Below are positions 17,650 through 28,300 of a stretch of 64,000 bases of DNA, one piece after another. The position numbers were made by a program, and so were the translations under genes. Position 1 is the stretch's first letter. Each line of letters begins with the position of its first letter. This DNA is from Chryseobacterium soli. GTDB lineage: Bacteria > Bacteroidota > Bacteroidia > Flavobacteriales > Weeksellaceae. The stretch lies in NCBI RefSeq assembly GCF_000737705.1, contig NZ_JPRH01000008.1, forward strand, positions 124,001-188,000, given 5' to 3'. The notes beneath the pieces are model-generated. The model searched no databases. It was not told the DNA's origin and saw only the letters and a list, made by a program, of their open reading frames with translations.

Positions 17650-20055
17650 TTATCCTAAAACTAATGATGGTTGTTCCTGTTGTACAAAACCTTCCAGCAG
17701 CTCTACCGCCAGGTCGTTACCGCCTGCATTGAGTAAGCTGGACTGAACTTCTTTCGCTGCGTTTCTGTAGGCCGGGTTTTCCAGCAATTCAAAAACAGTT
17801 TCACGAAGGGCTTCCACCCGTAATCGTTTGTATCGAATGCTGATTCCGCACCCTGCTTTTTCAATTAATTTGGCGATGTGAAAATGATCGTAGGCAATTG
17901 GGGTAATGAGCATCGGTAATCCATTGGTGAACGTATCATTAACGGTATTGAACCCACCGTGGCAGATCACCATATCCATAAGCGGCATCAGGGCAGATTG
18001 AGGCACAAAACCGCTTACAATAAAATTAGATGGCCATTCATCAAAGATTTCCGGCGGAGTGGCTGCGATAACCGTTACGGGCTGATCTGCAAAGGCTGCA
18101 ATCACCTTTTCAAAAAAGGCTTTCCGGATATCCACCAGTAAAGTACCCAGTGACACAAATATTTTAGGGGTCGTGGAAGATTCCAGTTTCTCCCAGTCAA
18201 AAGGAGCGGGATTCGGACGTCCTTTCACCGGACCTACAAATCTCATATGCTCCGGAACGGTTTCAAAATCCGCAAACGTCTGTGACGTAAATACCAGATT
18301 CAATTGATTGGAATGGATAAAAATGCCTTCATCCTCAATTCCTACTTCTTTTTGAAGGTCTTTGATCAGATTTTGCTGCCATTCGAATATTTTGGGTGCG
18401 CTGTTCGCCGTATCGCCCATTACATCGGGAGGCACAGGTGTAGTCGTCACACATGGAATCTTGTGCTTGTGAGCAAATAACGCGCCTCCGAAAGAGATAC
18501 AGTCATTCACGAGAACATCAGGTTTCCACGTATCAGCAAGACGTTCTAATCCGGGCATCATCATTTTGGCAAAGGGAACATAGGTTTCCTCCAATGCCAG
18601 CTTCATAACTTCAGGGCCGGAACATGCCGGTCCGTCATCCTGCCTCTTTAAAATACTCTGAATATCCTCCTGAAACGGGATAAGATCTTCTTCAGGATAA
18701 AAATAGCTTCCTCCTTCCGGAATATGTTTAGGGTCCAATGGGGTAATTCCAAACCATTTTACTTCATGGCCACGGGCGATCAGACTGGCGCCAACACTCA
18801 AGGTTGGGCTAATATGTCCAAAAAACGGTGGGATCACAAATAAAAATTTAGATCCGGTTTTTATCTTTTCTGAAACAGAAAGTAATGCTTTTTCTAACAG
18901 ATCAGCAGCGGTTGGAGTACCTCCCGCCTCAACGAAAGATTCACGAACTTTTTCTGCCGCTTCTTTATATTCCGGTTGGTATAAAATCTTCTGAACCGCT
19001 TCGTTCAAATGATGGGATTTAAACCGGTTAAAATTAAGACGTTCTCCTGCTCCGGTACGCACCACACGTCCAGCTACATGGGACTGATCATACGCAATCG
19101 GGATCACCACCAACGGAAGACCGTTGGAAAGGGCTTCAGATACGGTATTGTGACCCCCATGACAAACCACTCCATCAAGATGAGGTAACAGATCCAGCTG
19201 CGGAACCTGCTGATACACCATAAAGTTTTCCGGCCACCGGTCAAACAGCTGGGGATCAGAAACCAGTACAACGGTTACCTCTTCATCTTTAAACGCATCA
19301 ATTACTTTCTGGAAAAAAGCTTTTTTATGATCATGATCGAAGGTTGTTCCGATGCTTACCAGGATCTTTTTGTTGGCAGCATTTTTCAACCGGTCCCAAT
19401 CAAATTGACAGGAGATCCGGCGCTCCATAAGAACAGGACCCGTGAACTGATAATTGGCAGGCAGATCCATTTCGCCAAAGAAATATTTCGAGGTTAAAAC
19501 AAGAGTCAGCAGATCAGAAGATGCCAGTGAACGGTTTTCGGTTACCCCAAGTTCTTTCTGCAGTTCAATGATCTTATTCACTTCCCATTCATGCACTTTA
19601 GGCAGCTCATCCATCATTTTAATGGCAGCCGGAGCGGTAACGGAGGTGCTGTAGGGAAGGTTCAGTTTTTTAGCAGCAATAGCGGAGGCAAATAACTGAT
19701 GATCGCCAATCACCATATCGGGTTGATATTGTTTCAGCAGGGTAACGATTCCATTGTAGCAATGTCTGTTTAAGGGAATCAGGACATCATCGTACAGAAA
19801 CTTGATGCTGTCGATACCGTAGACTATTTTTTTAGAAATGATATCGAGATAGTTCTCGCTTTCTTTTTTTTCTTCGTCGGTTTGGTCGTATTGGATGAGC
19901 AACAGTTCTCCACCGACAGGAAGTTTCGTGCTTAAATTTTTATCAAGACTGATCCAGGCCACTTCATGCCCTCTTTGCAGTAATGCTGCGCCGATGCTTA
20001 AGGTTGGATTGACATGGCCTGTCAATGGGGGAACAACAAATACAAATTTAGCCAT
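17650..20055 (-). CDS. Fused double UGT/MGT-type glycosyltransferase
   Basis: This 801-residue protein is two complete GT1 glycosyltransferases in tandem. Copy 1 (about residues 1-395) begins M-A-K-F-V-F-V-V-P-P-L-T-G-H-V and has the donor-binding signature H-G-G-H-N-T-V-S-E-A. Copy 2 (about 400-795) begins K-F-L-F-V-I-P-P-F-F-G-H-I and has H-G-G-F-N-T-V-N-D-T. Both keep the N-terminal Gly-His (probable catalytic base) and the later G-L-P sugar-binding region, so both may be active. Such enzymes move sugars from nucleotide donors to small lipophilic acceptors. Single-domain relatives are about 400 residues, so this is a duplication and fusion, suited to adding two sugars. Its start overlaps the hydrolase stop. 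Confidence 0.88.
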   Translation of the reverse strand: MAKFVFVVPPLTGHVNPTLSIGAALLQRGHEVAWISLDKNLSTKLPVGGELLLIQYDQTDEEKKESENYLDIISKKIVYGIDSIKFLYDDVLIPLNRHCYNGIVTLLKQYQPDMVIGDHQLFASAIAAKKLNLPYSTSVTAPAAIKMMDELPKVHEWEVNKIIELQKELGVTENRSLASSDLLTLVLTSKYFFGEMDLPANYQFTGPVLMERRISCQFDWDRLKNAANKKILVSIGTTFDHDHKKAFFQKVIDAFKDEEVTVVLVSDPQLFDRWPENFMVYQQVPQLDLLPHLDGVVCHGGHNTVSEALSNGLPLVVIPIAYDQSHVAGRVVRTGAGERLNFNRFKSHHLNEAVQKILYQPEYKEAAEKVRESFVEAGGTPTAADLLEKALLSVSEKIKTGSKFLFVIPPFFGHISPTLSVGASLIARGHEVKWFGITPLDPKHIPEGGSYFYPEEDLIPFQEDIQSILKRQDDGPACSGPEVMKLALEETYVPFAKMMMPGLERLADTWKPDVLVNDCISFGGALFAHKHKIPCVTTTPVPPDVMGDTANSAPKIFEWQQNLIKDLQKEVGIEDEGIFIHSNQLNLVFTSQTFADFETVPEHMRFVGPVKGRPNPAPFDWEKLESSTTPKIFVSLGTLLVDIRKAFFEKVIAAFADQPVTVIAATPPEIFDEWPSNFIVSGFVPQSALMPLMDMVICHGGFNTVNDTFTNGLPMLITPIAYDHFHIAKLIEKAGCGISIRYKRLRVEALRETVFELLENPAYRNAAKEVQSSLLNAGGNDLAVELLEGFVQQEQPSLVLG

Positions 20056-20842
20056 GATTTTGTGTTAAGGGGTTAGATAATGATTGAGATAAAAAATGAA
20101 CGATGGTTTCTGCAATCCGAACAGGTTCCTGTATCGGGACGTTATGATCTCCTGGAATCAGTTCCAGTTCAGATTCGGTGATCTGTGTTTTCAGCCATTC
20201 ACCTGTAGGTCTACAATTGGATTCAGCTCCATACAGCAGCAGTGTGGGAATATGCAGTCCTGAGAAATTGGCTTCACTCAGAAAATGTTTTTCCCTGATC
20301 ATATCTGCCTTGATACTGGTCTTTTCAAACAGGAACTCATACATGCGGTGGTTTTTCTCCATCTGCCTTTTGCCCATCTGCACCTTAGTGGTGTCTGTAA
20401 AATTGGCGACATAATGCTCGAGAAACTCTTTGCTGTATTCATCGATGATATTTCTTGCTTTTTCGTCCTGAGGATCCGGGGCTTCTATGACCACCAGCTG
20501 ACTCACGAGGTCCGGCGCTTTCAATGCAGTTTTCAAAGCGATCAATCCTCCGAAACTGTATCCGGCCAGATGTACTTTTTTGAGGTTTAAAACATCCATC
20601 AAAGCCAGGAGATCGGACGACATGCTTTCCAGATCATAGCCATCTATAAAACGCTCACTCATGCCATGGCTTTTCAGATCGTACATCACGACATGAAAAT
20701 GTTTCGCCAGCATCGGGGCAATATTGAAATAATATATGGACAGGTTGCTGAACATCCCGTGGATAAGCACCACCGCCTGTTCAGCCCCCTTATTGAGTTC
20801 CTGAATATGAACCTGTTTATGATTAACCGTGATTATTGGCAT
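20048..20842 (-). CDS. Alpha/beta hydrolase, possibly the thioesterase of the polyketide operon
   Basis: This 264-residue protein has the alpha/beta-hydrolase fold: oxyanion-hole H-G-M (residues 28-30), nucleophile elbow G-Y-S-F-G-G with Ser96, and a C-terminal catalytic His in I-P-G-D-H-N. There is no signal peptide. It overlaps the ACP gene before it and the glycosyltransferase after it. Neither synthase shows a thioesterase domain, so this is the obvious candidate to release the chain or to edit misloaded carriers. An esterase acting on the finished product is an alternative. Confidence 0.82.
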   Translation of the reverse strand: MPIITVNHKQVHIQELNKGAEQAVVLIHGMFSNLSIYYFNIAPMLAKHFHVVMYDLKSHGMSERFIDGYDLESMSSDLLALMDVLNLKKVHLAGYSFGGLIALKTALKAPDLVSQLVVIEAPDPQDEKARNIIDEYSKEFLEHYVANFTDTTKVQMGKRQMEKNHRMYEFLFEKTSIKADMIREKHFLSEANFSGLHIPTLLLYGAESNCRPTGEWLKTQITESELELIPGDHNVPIQEPVRIAETIVHFLSQSLSNPLTQNHG

Positions 20843-21132
20843 TCGTAGATATAATTAATAATCATACTCAGGTCAAGGTCGATCAACTGATCTAAATCCA
20901 TAGAAGACAGCCATCCCGTAAAGTCAATCTGATCGCCGAAATGCGCTTTAATTTTCTCAGAAAAAGAAACAATTTCTATACTGTCCATTTCCAGATCTTT
21001 CGTGAATGAACTTTCCGGAGTGATGTCCATTTCCTCTACAAATTCAGCGCCTATCACTTCAGTAATAAAACCTTTTAAAAGAGTGAACAATTCCTCGTGA
21101 TTCAATTGTAATGTGTGGTTTATAGTGTCCAT
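20833..21132 (-). CDS. Free-standing acyl carrier protein
   Basis: This 99-residue acidic helical protein has the phosphopantetheine attachment site in D-L-E-M-D-S-I-E-I-V, with Ser51. It overlaps the second synthase gene by 13 nt and the hydrolase gene by 10 nt. The synthases already hold two internal ACPs, so this third one may carry the starter, the finished chain, or the acyl group used by the condensation-type acyltransferases. The PPTase fused to the preceding synthase would activate it. Confidence 0.88.
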   Translation of the reverse strand: MDTINHTLQLNHEELFTLLKGFITEVIGAEFVEEMDITPESSFTKDLEMDSIEIVSFSEKIKAHFGDQIDFTGWLSSMDLDQLIDLDLSMIINYIYECQ

Positions 21133-24100
21133 CCGATAATATAATTTTTATGTTTAATAGTTTTTATTTCAGTTTGGTTGATCCATAAGTGATCTCCCGC
21201 AATATGGGTGATTTCAAAGGCTTTTGGATTTCCTTTCAGTCCGGTTCCGAGAAACTTTCCGTAGGCTTCTTTGGCTACCCAGAATTTGGTGGTCCATTCC
21301 GCCTGATCTTTTTCTTTTAATAAGGTTAATTCATGATCGGTAAATACCAGGTCATAAAATCCGGAGCTGCGTTCTTCCATGATCTCCATGTCGATTCCCA
21401 CCGGACCGCCCTGACGCGCAATACCTACCGCATCCTTTTCTTTATGCGCTAAAGAAATGTGGATATCCTCTGTTACATCACCTATCAGATAAGGTTTTCC
21501 GACTTCATCCTTCGCTATTTCAAAAGTGATCGGAAAGCAAGGATGATTTTTCTGTTCGCGGAGAAGGTTTCGAACGGCATCTTTCACCGCTACACGGCTC
21601 ACCATCCATTCTTTCCGCTTGTTGGGAAACAACTGCTGGTGATATTGTTTTTCCGTCTGGTTGAAATATCTTTTGAGAATAAAATCCCACGACGCCACCC
21701 TAGTATACGCCTGATGAAAGAAAAATACTTCAGGAGCAATTTCTTCCGAAAGACGGTTATGCAAAGGCGACATGGAAACATTCCACAGCGGCTCGTCAAT
21801 TTCCAATCGGCGGTTTTGCCAGCCTGTAATCGCGCACCATACTTTTCCGTCTCTTTTCAGGATGATATCTGCAATGGCAAATTCTTCATTAAGCTCGGTA
21901 AGGATGCAGGTACATTCAAAAAGTCCGTCCTGATCTTCCATCTCACCAAAGAATTCTATATCTCTGATTTTTACCGGGAAAGCAATACGGTCTTTAGTTA
22001 ATGTAAGCTGTAACCACAATCCGAATAACTGTCCGGCATTATCCAGCAATGAGCCTTTCCCTCCGTTTCCTTTGATTTTTCCTACAATCCCTTTTGTTCC
22101 TACTGCTGAAACTTCTGTAATTCCCTGATACAGTTCTCCATGGAACATATGTTTATCATAGATCTCTTCAGATGTTCTTTCAATTGGCAGAAGATCTCCG
22201 ATTGACAGGTTAAAGGAAGGAACAGCCGGTGCAGATGAAGCCAACAGGACTTCTGCATTCGCAAAGTTTTCAATATCCACATAGGCGTGATTCGGTGAAC
22301 GCCATTCTCCTTTGACTGTTTTTTCAAAAGGTTTGGCGACATTCATCCATTGAAACACACTTACATTCATAATTTTATGAACTCTTGTCCCCTGAATTTC
22401 TGCCTGTGCGATTTCTGCTAACTGCTCAAAAATCATCGTCATCGGAATTACGGGTTCCATATCAGCTACTTCATGCCATCCTTTGGGTTGTCTTAATAAA
22501 CTGTGATCGATGAGGTAAGGATGACTTTCTAAAGTAACCTGTAAAAATTTCGAGAAATTCTTACTTGCCGGTACTTTAGGTATCACGGGTTTTGCCACTT
22601 TAATTTCAGATCGGTTCTGAAACAGCGTCAGCACTTCTTCCTGCATCCTGATCATATCGGAAATATTGTCCTGGAACGCCTTAACAAGCGGATGTCTGGT
22701 TTTAGCTACCGTTGCTGAAACCATATTTTGTCTTGGCATCTCAAAAGACTGGGCCAGGTTTTGAATTTCTTTAAAATTACGGATGATCGGTGAACCTAAT
22801 TGTAATTTGATTCCCTTTCCTGTTGATTTTTTTGATTGATTTTGTATTTCTAAAAAGTCCAATGCCACTGTTTTACCTTCCACGAATAACGCAGCTACCA
22901 CACGCTGCAGTTGAGCCAGTGCAGATCGTGTGGCTACGCTGGAAGCAATGGTACTGAATGCTTTTCCTTTTAAGGTATCATCGATAAATCCGATCAATCC
23001 TCCGGTACCAATCTGGATAAAGAATCTTGCTCCCTCATCGTACAGTTTATCCGTCAGTTCACGGAAGCGGACCGGCTGAACCAAATGTTCGGCGCTCAGT
23101 TTTCTGATGGCGTCCTGATCGGCAGGATAAGGCTCTAAAGTCGTTGCAGACCATAATGGGATCTTCGTCTCTTGAAACTGTGCTTTTTCCATTCCTGCTA
23201 AGATTACATCCAGTTTATCAGCAATAAAAGGTGAATGAAAACCGGATTGAAACGGCAGAATCTGATGGAAGATCTGTTTTGATTTTAACAGCGGAACCAA
23301 TTCATCCAAAGCTGCATTACTTCCGCAAAGGATCACCTGATTAGGACAGTTGTCATTGGAAATATAAAGATTGGAAATGGTATCGATAAAAGGCTTGACC
23401 GCATCGATCCCCGCTCCGATCGCGATGAATCTGGAATCTTTTAATTCAAAGGTTTCCGGATTCAAAACATCGATCAAAGCTTTTACGGAATTGACTTCTG
23501 CCAGTTCGGAGGAATATCCAGCGAGCCATTCTCCCAGGCTGTGCCCGGCATTCATATCGGGAATAATTCCCAGTTTTTTCAGGGCGTTGTCAAGAATACT
23601 GCATTTGTTGAAAATTCCCAGTGCATCGGTTAGTAAACCTTCCCCTTCTGTTTGGATAGGTTCGGTCAATCCGAAATAACGGCTGATACTGTCCACTTCC
23701 CCTTTCGCAAGACCATCCAGCCCTGGAAATACGAAGGCTATTTTGCCTCCATCTTTCAGTAAAGGAGTGTTGGTGTACCAGATATCCTGTTTATTGCGCC
23801 AAGGATTGTCTTTAGCAACAATCTTGATGGCTTTTTCTATTCTTTCAGGGGTCGGGTCGAATAAAGCAATCCGGTAATTCCCTTCACCTATTTTGTTTTC
23901 TTTATTTTTTAAAGCTGAAAGTAATTCTTCATGAGTGGGTCTTGCAAATACCAAAACACGGTCTTTTTTCGGCATATCATAGCCCTCAAGAACAACGTGT
24001 GCATTGATCCCTCCAAATCCGAAGGCATTAACTGCCGCTACTTTCGGCAAGCCTGTTTTTGACCAGCTTTTCGTTTCCTGTACCGGAGCAAAACGGGTCT

Positions 24101-25352
24101 GTTCCATATCTGCAATTGGATTTTCACAATATAAGGTAGGCGGTAACGTATCATGATGAAGCGCCAGACAGGTCTTGATTAAACCTGCGATTCCGGCAGC
24201 CGGCATGGCATGTCCGATATTGGATTTAACGGATCCGATTCCTGCAGCCTGGGTTCCTTCTTCTTTAGTAAAAAACTGAGCCAAGGTCTGAAGTTCTGTT
24301 TTGTCTCCAAGCGGTGTTCCTGTCCCATGGGCTTCCAAATAACCGATTTGTTTTTCATCCATATCTGCATTGGCCCAGGCCTGTTGTAAAGCTTTAAGCT
24401 GACCTTTAACGGACGGGCTCATCACGCTGGTTCCGTTACCATCACTGCTTACGCCAACGCCTTTGATCACAGCATAGATTTTATCCTGATCACGGACTGC
24501 ATCTTCCAATCGTTTTAAAACAACGAAACCACAGCCTTCACCAATTAAAAGTCCATCTGCATCGCTACTGAACGGTTTGATCCGCTGCTGGTGTGACAGA
24601 GCTCCCAACTGGGCAAAAATACTCCAGAAAGCAGCATTTTGTCCGGTATGAACTCCACCTGCGATCACCATATCACAACGGCCACGGTTCAATTCCTGAA
24701 CGGCATGATCTACGGCAATTAAAGCACTGGCACAAGCCGCATCAACTGTAAAGGCAGCACCTCCCAGATTGAAACGGTTGGCAACCAAAGAGGCAACCAA
24801 ATTGGGAATTAATCCCATCGCTGTATCGGCTGCAAAGCGTCCTTTCCGTTCCTGGAAAGCATGTTTTACCTTTTCGATGTCTGCTGTAGATACCTGAGGT
24901 AACAATTCCTGCAATAACGAAGAAATCTGTTCTCCAGTACGCACAATTTCGATAGCGCGGGTTGCTCCGGGACCGGTATAGTTTCCTTTACCAATGATGA
25001 TTCCTGTTTTTTCAAGGGATATTCCTTTTTGAAAAACACCGGCATCTTCCAGTGCTTTTTGTACCAGATCAAGGGTTAACAAATGATCCGGTTCTGTACC
25101 TTCAACGGCTAAGGGTAAGATCCCAAAAGCAGTTGGATCAAATTCATAATCAGAGATAAATCCACCGCGTTGACAGTAAAATCTGTCGACAGGACTGGTA
25201 GCATCACTGAAGTGTACAGGATCAATCCTATCCGCCGGAGCCGATTGGGTAGAATCTACTTTATTGACAATATTCTGCCAAAAAGTGTTGGCATCCTGTG
25301 CCCCGGGAAAGACACAGGATAAGCCAATGACAGCAACATCTGTTTTTTTCAT
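21120..25352 (-). CDS. Polyketide/PUFA-type synthase KS-AT-DH-PPTase
   Basis: The 1410-residue chain reads, in order: ketosynthase (about 1-450; active Cys in V-D-A-A-C-A-S near 206, E-A-H-G-T-G-T and S-N-I-G-H histidines present); acyltransferase-like domain (about 540-830; nucleophile G-H-S-L-G-E near 604, catalytic His in G-F-H-S-P); double-hotdog dehydratase (about 930-1165; H-P-Y-L-I-D-H near 945 and L-L-D-N-A-G-Q); and a Sfp-type phosphopantetheinyl transferase (about 1190-1410; V-G-I-D-M-E-I and F-W-V-A-K-E-A-Y-G-K). The AT is unusual: its first motif is F-P-G-L-D-G and the Arg expected after the nucleophile is not seen. No ACP is present, so it must act on the partner synthase or the free ACP. 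It corresponds to a condensed PfaB/PfaC/PfaE. Confidence 0.9.
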   Translation of the reverse strand: MKKTDVAVIGLSCVFPGAQDANTFWQNIVNKVDSTQSAPADRIDPVHFSDATSPVDRFYCQRGGFISDYEFDPTAFGILPLAVEGTEPDHLLTLDLVQKALEDAGVFQKGISLEKTGIIIGKGNYTGPGATRAIEIVRTGEQISSLLQELLPQVSTADIEKVKHAFQERKGRFAADTAMGLIPNLVASLVANRFNLGGAAFTVDAACASALIAVDHAVQELNRGRCDMVIAGGVHTGQNAAFWSIFAQLGALSHQQRIKPFSSDADGLLIGEGCGFVVLKRLEDAVRDQDKIYAVIKGVGVSSDGNGTSVMSPSVKGQLKALQQAWANADMDEKQIGYLEAHGTGTPLGDKTELQTLAQFFTKEEGTQAAGIGSVKSNIGHAMPAAGIAGLIKTCLALHHDTLPPTLYCENPIADMEQTRFAPVQETKSWSKTGLPKVAAVNAFGFGGINAHVVLEGYDMPKKDRVLVFARPTHEELLSALKNKENKIGEGNYRIALFDPTPERIEKAIKIVAKDNPWRNKQDIWYTNTPLLKDGGKIAFVFPGLDGLAKGEVDSISRYFGLTEPIQTEGEGLLTDALGIFNKCSILDNALKKLGIIPDMNAGHSLGEWLAGYSSELAEVNSVKALIDVLNPETFELKDSRFIAIGAGIDAVKPFIDTISNLYISNDNCPNQVILCGSNAALDELVPLLKSKQIFHQILPFQSGFHSPFIADKLDVILAGMEKAQFQETKIPLWSATTLEPYPADQDAIRKLSAEHLVQPVRFRELTDKLYDEGARFFIQIGTGGLIGFIDDTLKGKAFSTIASSVATRSALAQLQRVVAALFVEGKTVALDFLEIQNQSKKSTGKGIKLQLGSPIIRNFKEIQNLAQSFEMPRQNMVSATVAKTRHPLVKAFQDNISDMIRMQEEVLTLFQNRSEIKVAKPVIPKVPASKNFSKFLQVTLESHPYLIDHSLLRQPKGWHEVADMEPVIPMTMIFEQLAEIAQAEIQGTRVHKIMNVSVFQWMNVAKPFEKTVKGEWRSPNHAYVDIENFANAEVLLASSAPAVPSFNLSIGDLLPIERTSEEIYDKHMFHGELYQGITEVSAVGTKGIVGKIKGNGGKGSLLDNAGQLFGLWLQLTLTKDRIAFPVKIRDIEFFGEMEDQDGLFECTCILTELNEEFAIADIILKRDGKVWCAITGWQNRRLEIDEPLWNVSMSPLHNRLSEEIAPEVFFFHQAYTRVASWDFILKRYFNQTEKQYHQQLFPNKRKEWMVSRVAVKDAVRNLLREQKNHPCFPITFEIAKDEVGKPYLIGDVTEDIHISLAHKEKDAVGIARQGGPVGIDMEIMEERSSGFYDLVFTDHELTLLKEKDQAEWTTKFWVAKEAYGKFLGTGLKGNPKAFEITHIAGDHLWINQTEIKTIKHKNYIIGWTL

Positions 25353-25371
25353 AGTTATCGTATACAGAGGG

Positions 25372-28300
25372 TTACCAGTTGCTTCCTGACATGATCAATA
25401 CCTGACTTTCGGTTCCGTATTTGATCTCATTAAGAAAAATTTCTTTCCCCTGGTCCAATGGAATTAAAGAGATTCCACGACGTTCATATTCTGTTTCCAG
25501 CGTTGACGAAACCATTCCGGCTCCTTTCCACGGTCCCCAGTTGATGGAAATGACTTTTCCTTTTAATTTTTTGTTTAGCGCTTTCGCATAATCATCCAGT
25601 ACGGAATTGGCGGCAGCGTAATCGGTCTGGCCTTTGTTTCCGTATACTGAAGCGATGCTTGAAAATAACACTACAAACTGACAGTCGGCACGAAGCTGTT
25701 CTGCCAATACACGAAGCGGTTTTACTTTGGTATCAAAAACACGTTCAAATGAACTGGAAGTCTTCTGTCTGAAGAGTTTATCTTCTAAAAGACCTGCCCC
25801 ATGGATCACTCCGTCTAAACGGCTGTATTTTTCGTAAATATTTTTGATTAAATCGGATAATCCTTCCTCATCACAAAGATCCAAGGATTGGTATACCACC
25901 TTATTTCCCAATTGTTCCATATCTCTGATGGTACGAAGAATCTGGTTGTTTTTGAAAATTCTCACCGTTTCTTTTTCTATTTCAGCAGGAGAAGTGAATG
26001 TTCCGGTTTTAATAAGATAGCTTCTTATTTCTTCCTTGGTTTTCATGACTTCCACTTCCTTGAGATCCTCCAGTACATCTCTCGGATCTGCTGATCTTCC
26101 CACAAGAATATAGGTGCAGGGATAGGCTCCGGACATATGTTTTACCAGTTCAGCAGTGATTCCCTGTCCGCCTCCAAGCACTAAGACTACAGATTCCTGA
26201 TCCAGTTGGATATGTGCTTCTTCAAGGCTCGTTGACAAGGGAGAAGGGATGATATCTATTTTATGTCTTTGATCGTGTTTGTAAACGACTTCGGAAGGTT
26301 TATCAGTCGATAATATTTCTTTTAACGTGATTTCCGTAATCTGATCAACTTCCTGTGGTGTACTTAAACTGATCAGCCTGCAAGAAGTTTGTTCAAATTC
26401 TCTCGCTAAACTTTTGAAAAGTCCAGGATAGCCTTTGTAATGACGTAAAAGACGGGTATCCGTCAGTTCCTGAATATGTGCCGGAATGTCTGAAATCAGA
26501 TATACCCATTTGGCTTTGTCGAGATCCAGTTTCTTAATCTGATCTACGTGATCAATGATGCTGTGTTTTACCGTTGAGGAGAACAGATCCAGAATAATCA
26601 GTCCGTCGAAATCTTTAAGATCTCTTTCCGTATCTACTAATTCTGCGATGGCGCCATATTTTTCAAGAGTGTTTTTAATCGCCATCGTCTGCGGACTATT
26701 GTCCTGAGTGATCGCAAAACGTTTTCCCTTTATGATTTCTGTATTCTGCTCTGTAGAAACATCAGTGGGAGTCAAACCAAAACGAAGACGTGACAATCCA
26801 TTTTGTACAGGTTCAGTATTAGTGTTTCCACTCATTTCGCTGATCCATGAGGCCAGTCCTTTTAATGTTTTAATGGCAGCCAGTTTTTCCATAAGGTCGT
26901 CTGCCTGGTCCATATCTTCTCCAAAACCAATTTTGGTTTTAAGGTCTCCGATAATTTCCATACGCTTAATGGAATCAATACTTAAATCTGCTTCCAGATC
27001 GAGATCCAATCCAAGCATTTCCTTCGGATAACCCGTTTTTTCACTGACAATATCCAAGATGATATTTTGAAGTTCTTCCAAAGAGAATGCAGATTTGCTT
27101 TCTACTTCTGATGCGGGTGTTACTGCAGATCCATTTTTTTCAGGAGCAGATGTTTGTGTTCCTGTAAATTCTGTCAGCCAGGAAACCAAACCATTTAAAG
27201 TTTTGATCGAGGCTAATTTTTCCATGATCGTATCTTCATTGGCATGATCTGATGTAAGCGCTCCCAGCTCACTGCGAAGCGTTCCAATGATTTCTACCCT
27301 TTTGATAGAGTCGATACTCAAATCTGCTTCCAGATCCATTTCCATCCCCAGCATTTCATGAGGATATCCGGTTTTATCGCTGACTACCTGTAGTAATAAG
27401 GTTTTAATATCTTTTACAGGAGCCTGTTTTACCGGAATTATGGCTGGTTTCTCAACATTCACCGACTGTGCGGGAATCGTCACCAAGCGGTCATTAACAG
27501 GTGCCGGTACTGACGCAGCATAAGCCGGTACATGGGTAATCTGAGGATTCTGTCCCAGGAAGGAAAGCATCACATCACGCTGTGCCTGGATCAGCTGATT
27601 CATGGTATTTAAATATTCATGCAGCATCCGTTCAGCGGCAGGCTGATGTTCGGCTACAGGAGTTTGATGGGTATTAGTGAAATTGTTCATGGCAATAGGT
27701 TTTAGTATCGGTAACGCACCATTGGCGGGCAAGTTACCTGTAGTTGGATGTGCCATCTGTCCGTTCACACGCCAGATGGCTGGATTTTTCTTATACAGTT
27801 CAGGCTGGTCAATCTGGATCAGTCGGGCATTACGGCCATCGAAAAGTTTTTCAATGTTAAAGTTTCGGCCTGTTCCCAGATATTGTGCCAGCATGGAAAG
27901 AAGGTGGCTCAGTTTATTATGGTTGCTGTCTTCTACATACAGGATCAGCTGATCTTTCTCCAAGCAGGATTTAGTCAGTCCGGAAAGTACTTTTCCAGGT
28001 CCTACTTCAATGAATATTCTGGCCCCGTCCTCATACATCGCCTGAATTTCCTCTACAAATCTCACGGGTTGTACCAGATGATCTGTCAGTCTTTCTTTAA
28101 TTTCTGAAGGGTCTGTCGGATAGGTTTCAGCCGTCGTATTCGACCAAACCGGAATCTGCATTTCTTTGAAAGGAACCTCTTTTAAGACCTCATCATATAA
28201 GCCTTTAGATTTGGCCAATAACGGACTATGGAATGCACAGGCAACTTCTAATTTCTTGGCAGAAATACGTTCCTGTTTAAGGATTTCCATTAATTTATTG

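Noticed and set aside
21459..22001. 180-codon plus-strand frame opposite the PPTase/dehydratase region
   Set aside because: Shadow frame of a synthase gene with clear domain motifs on the other strand.
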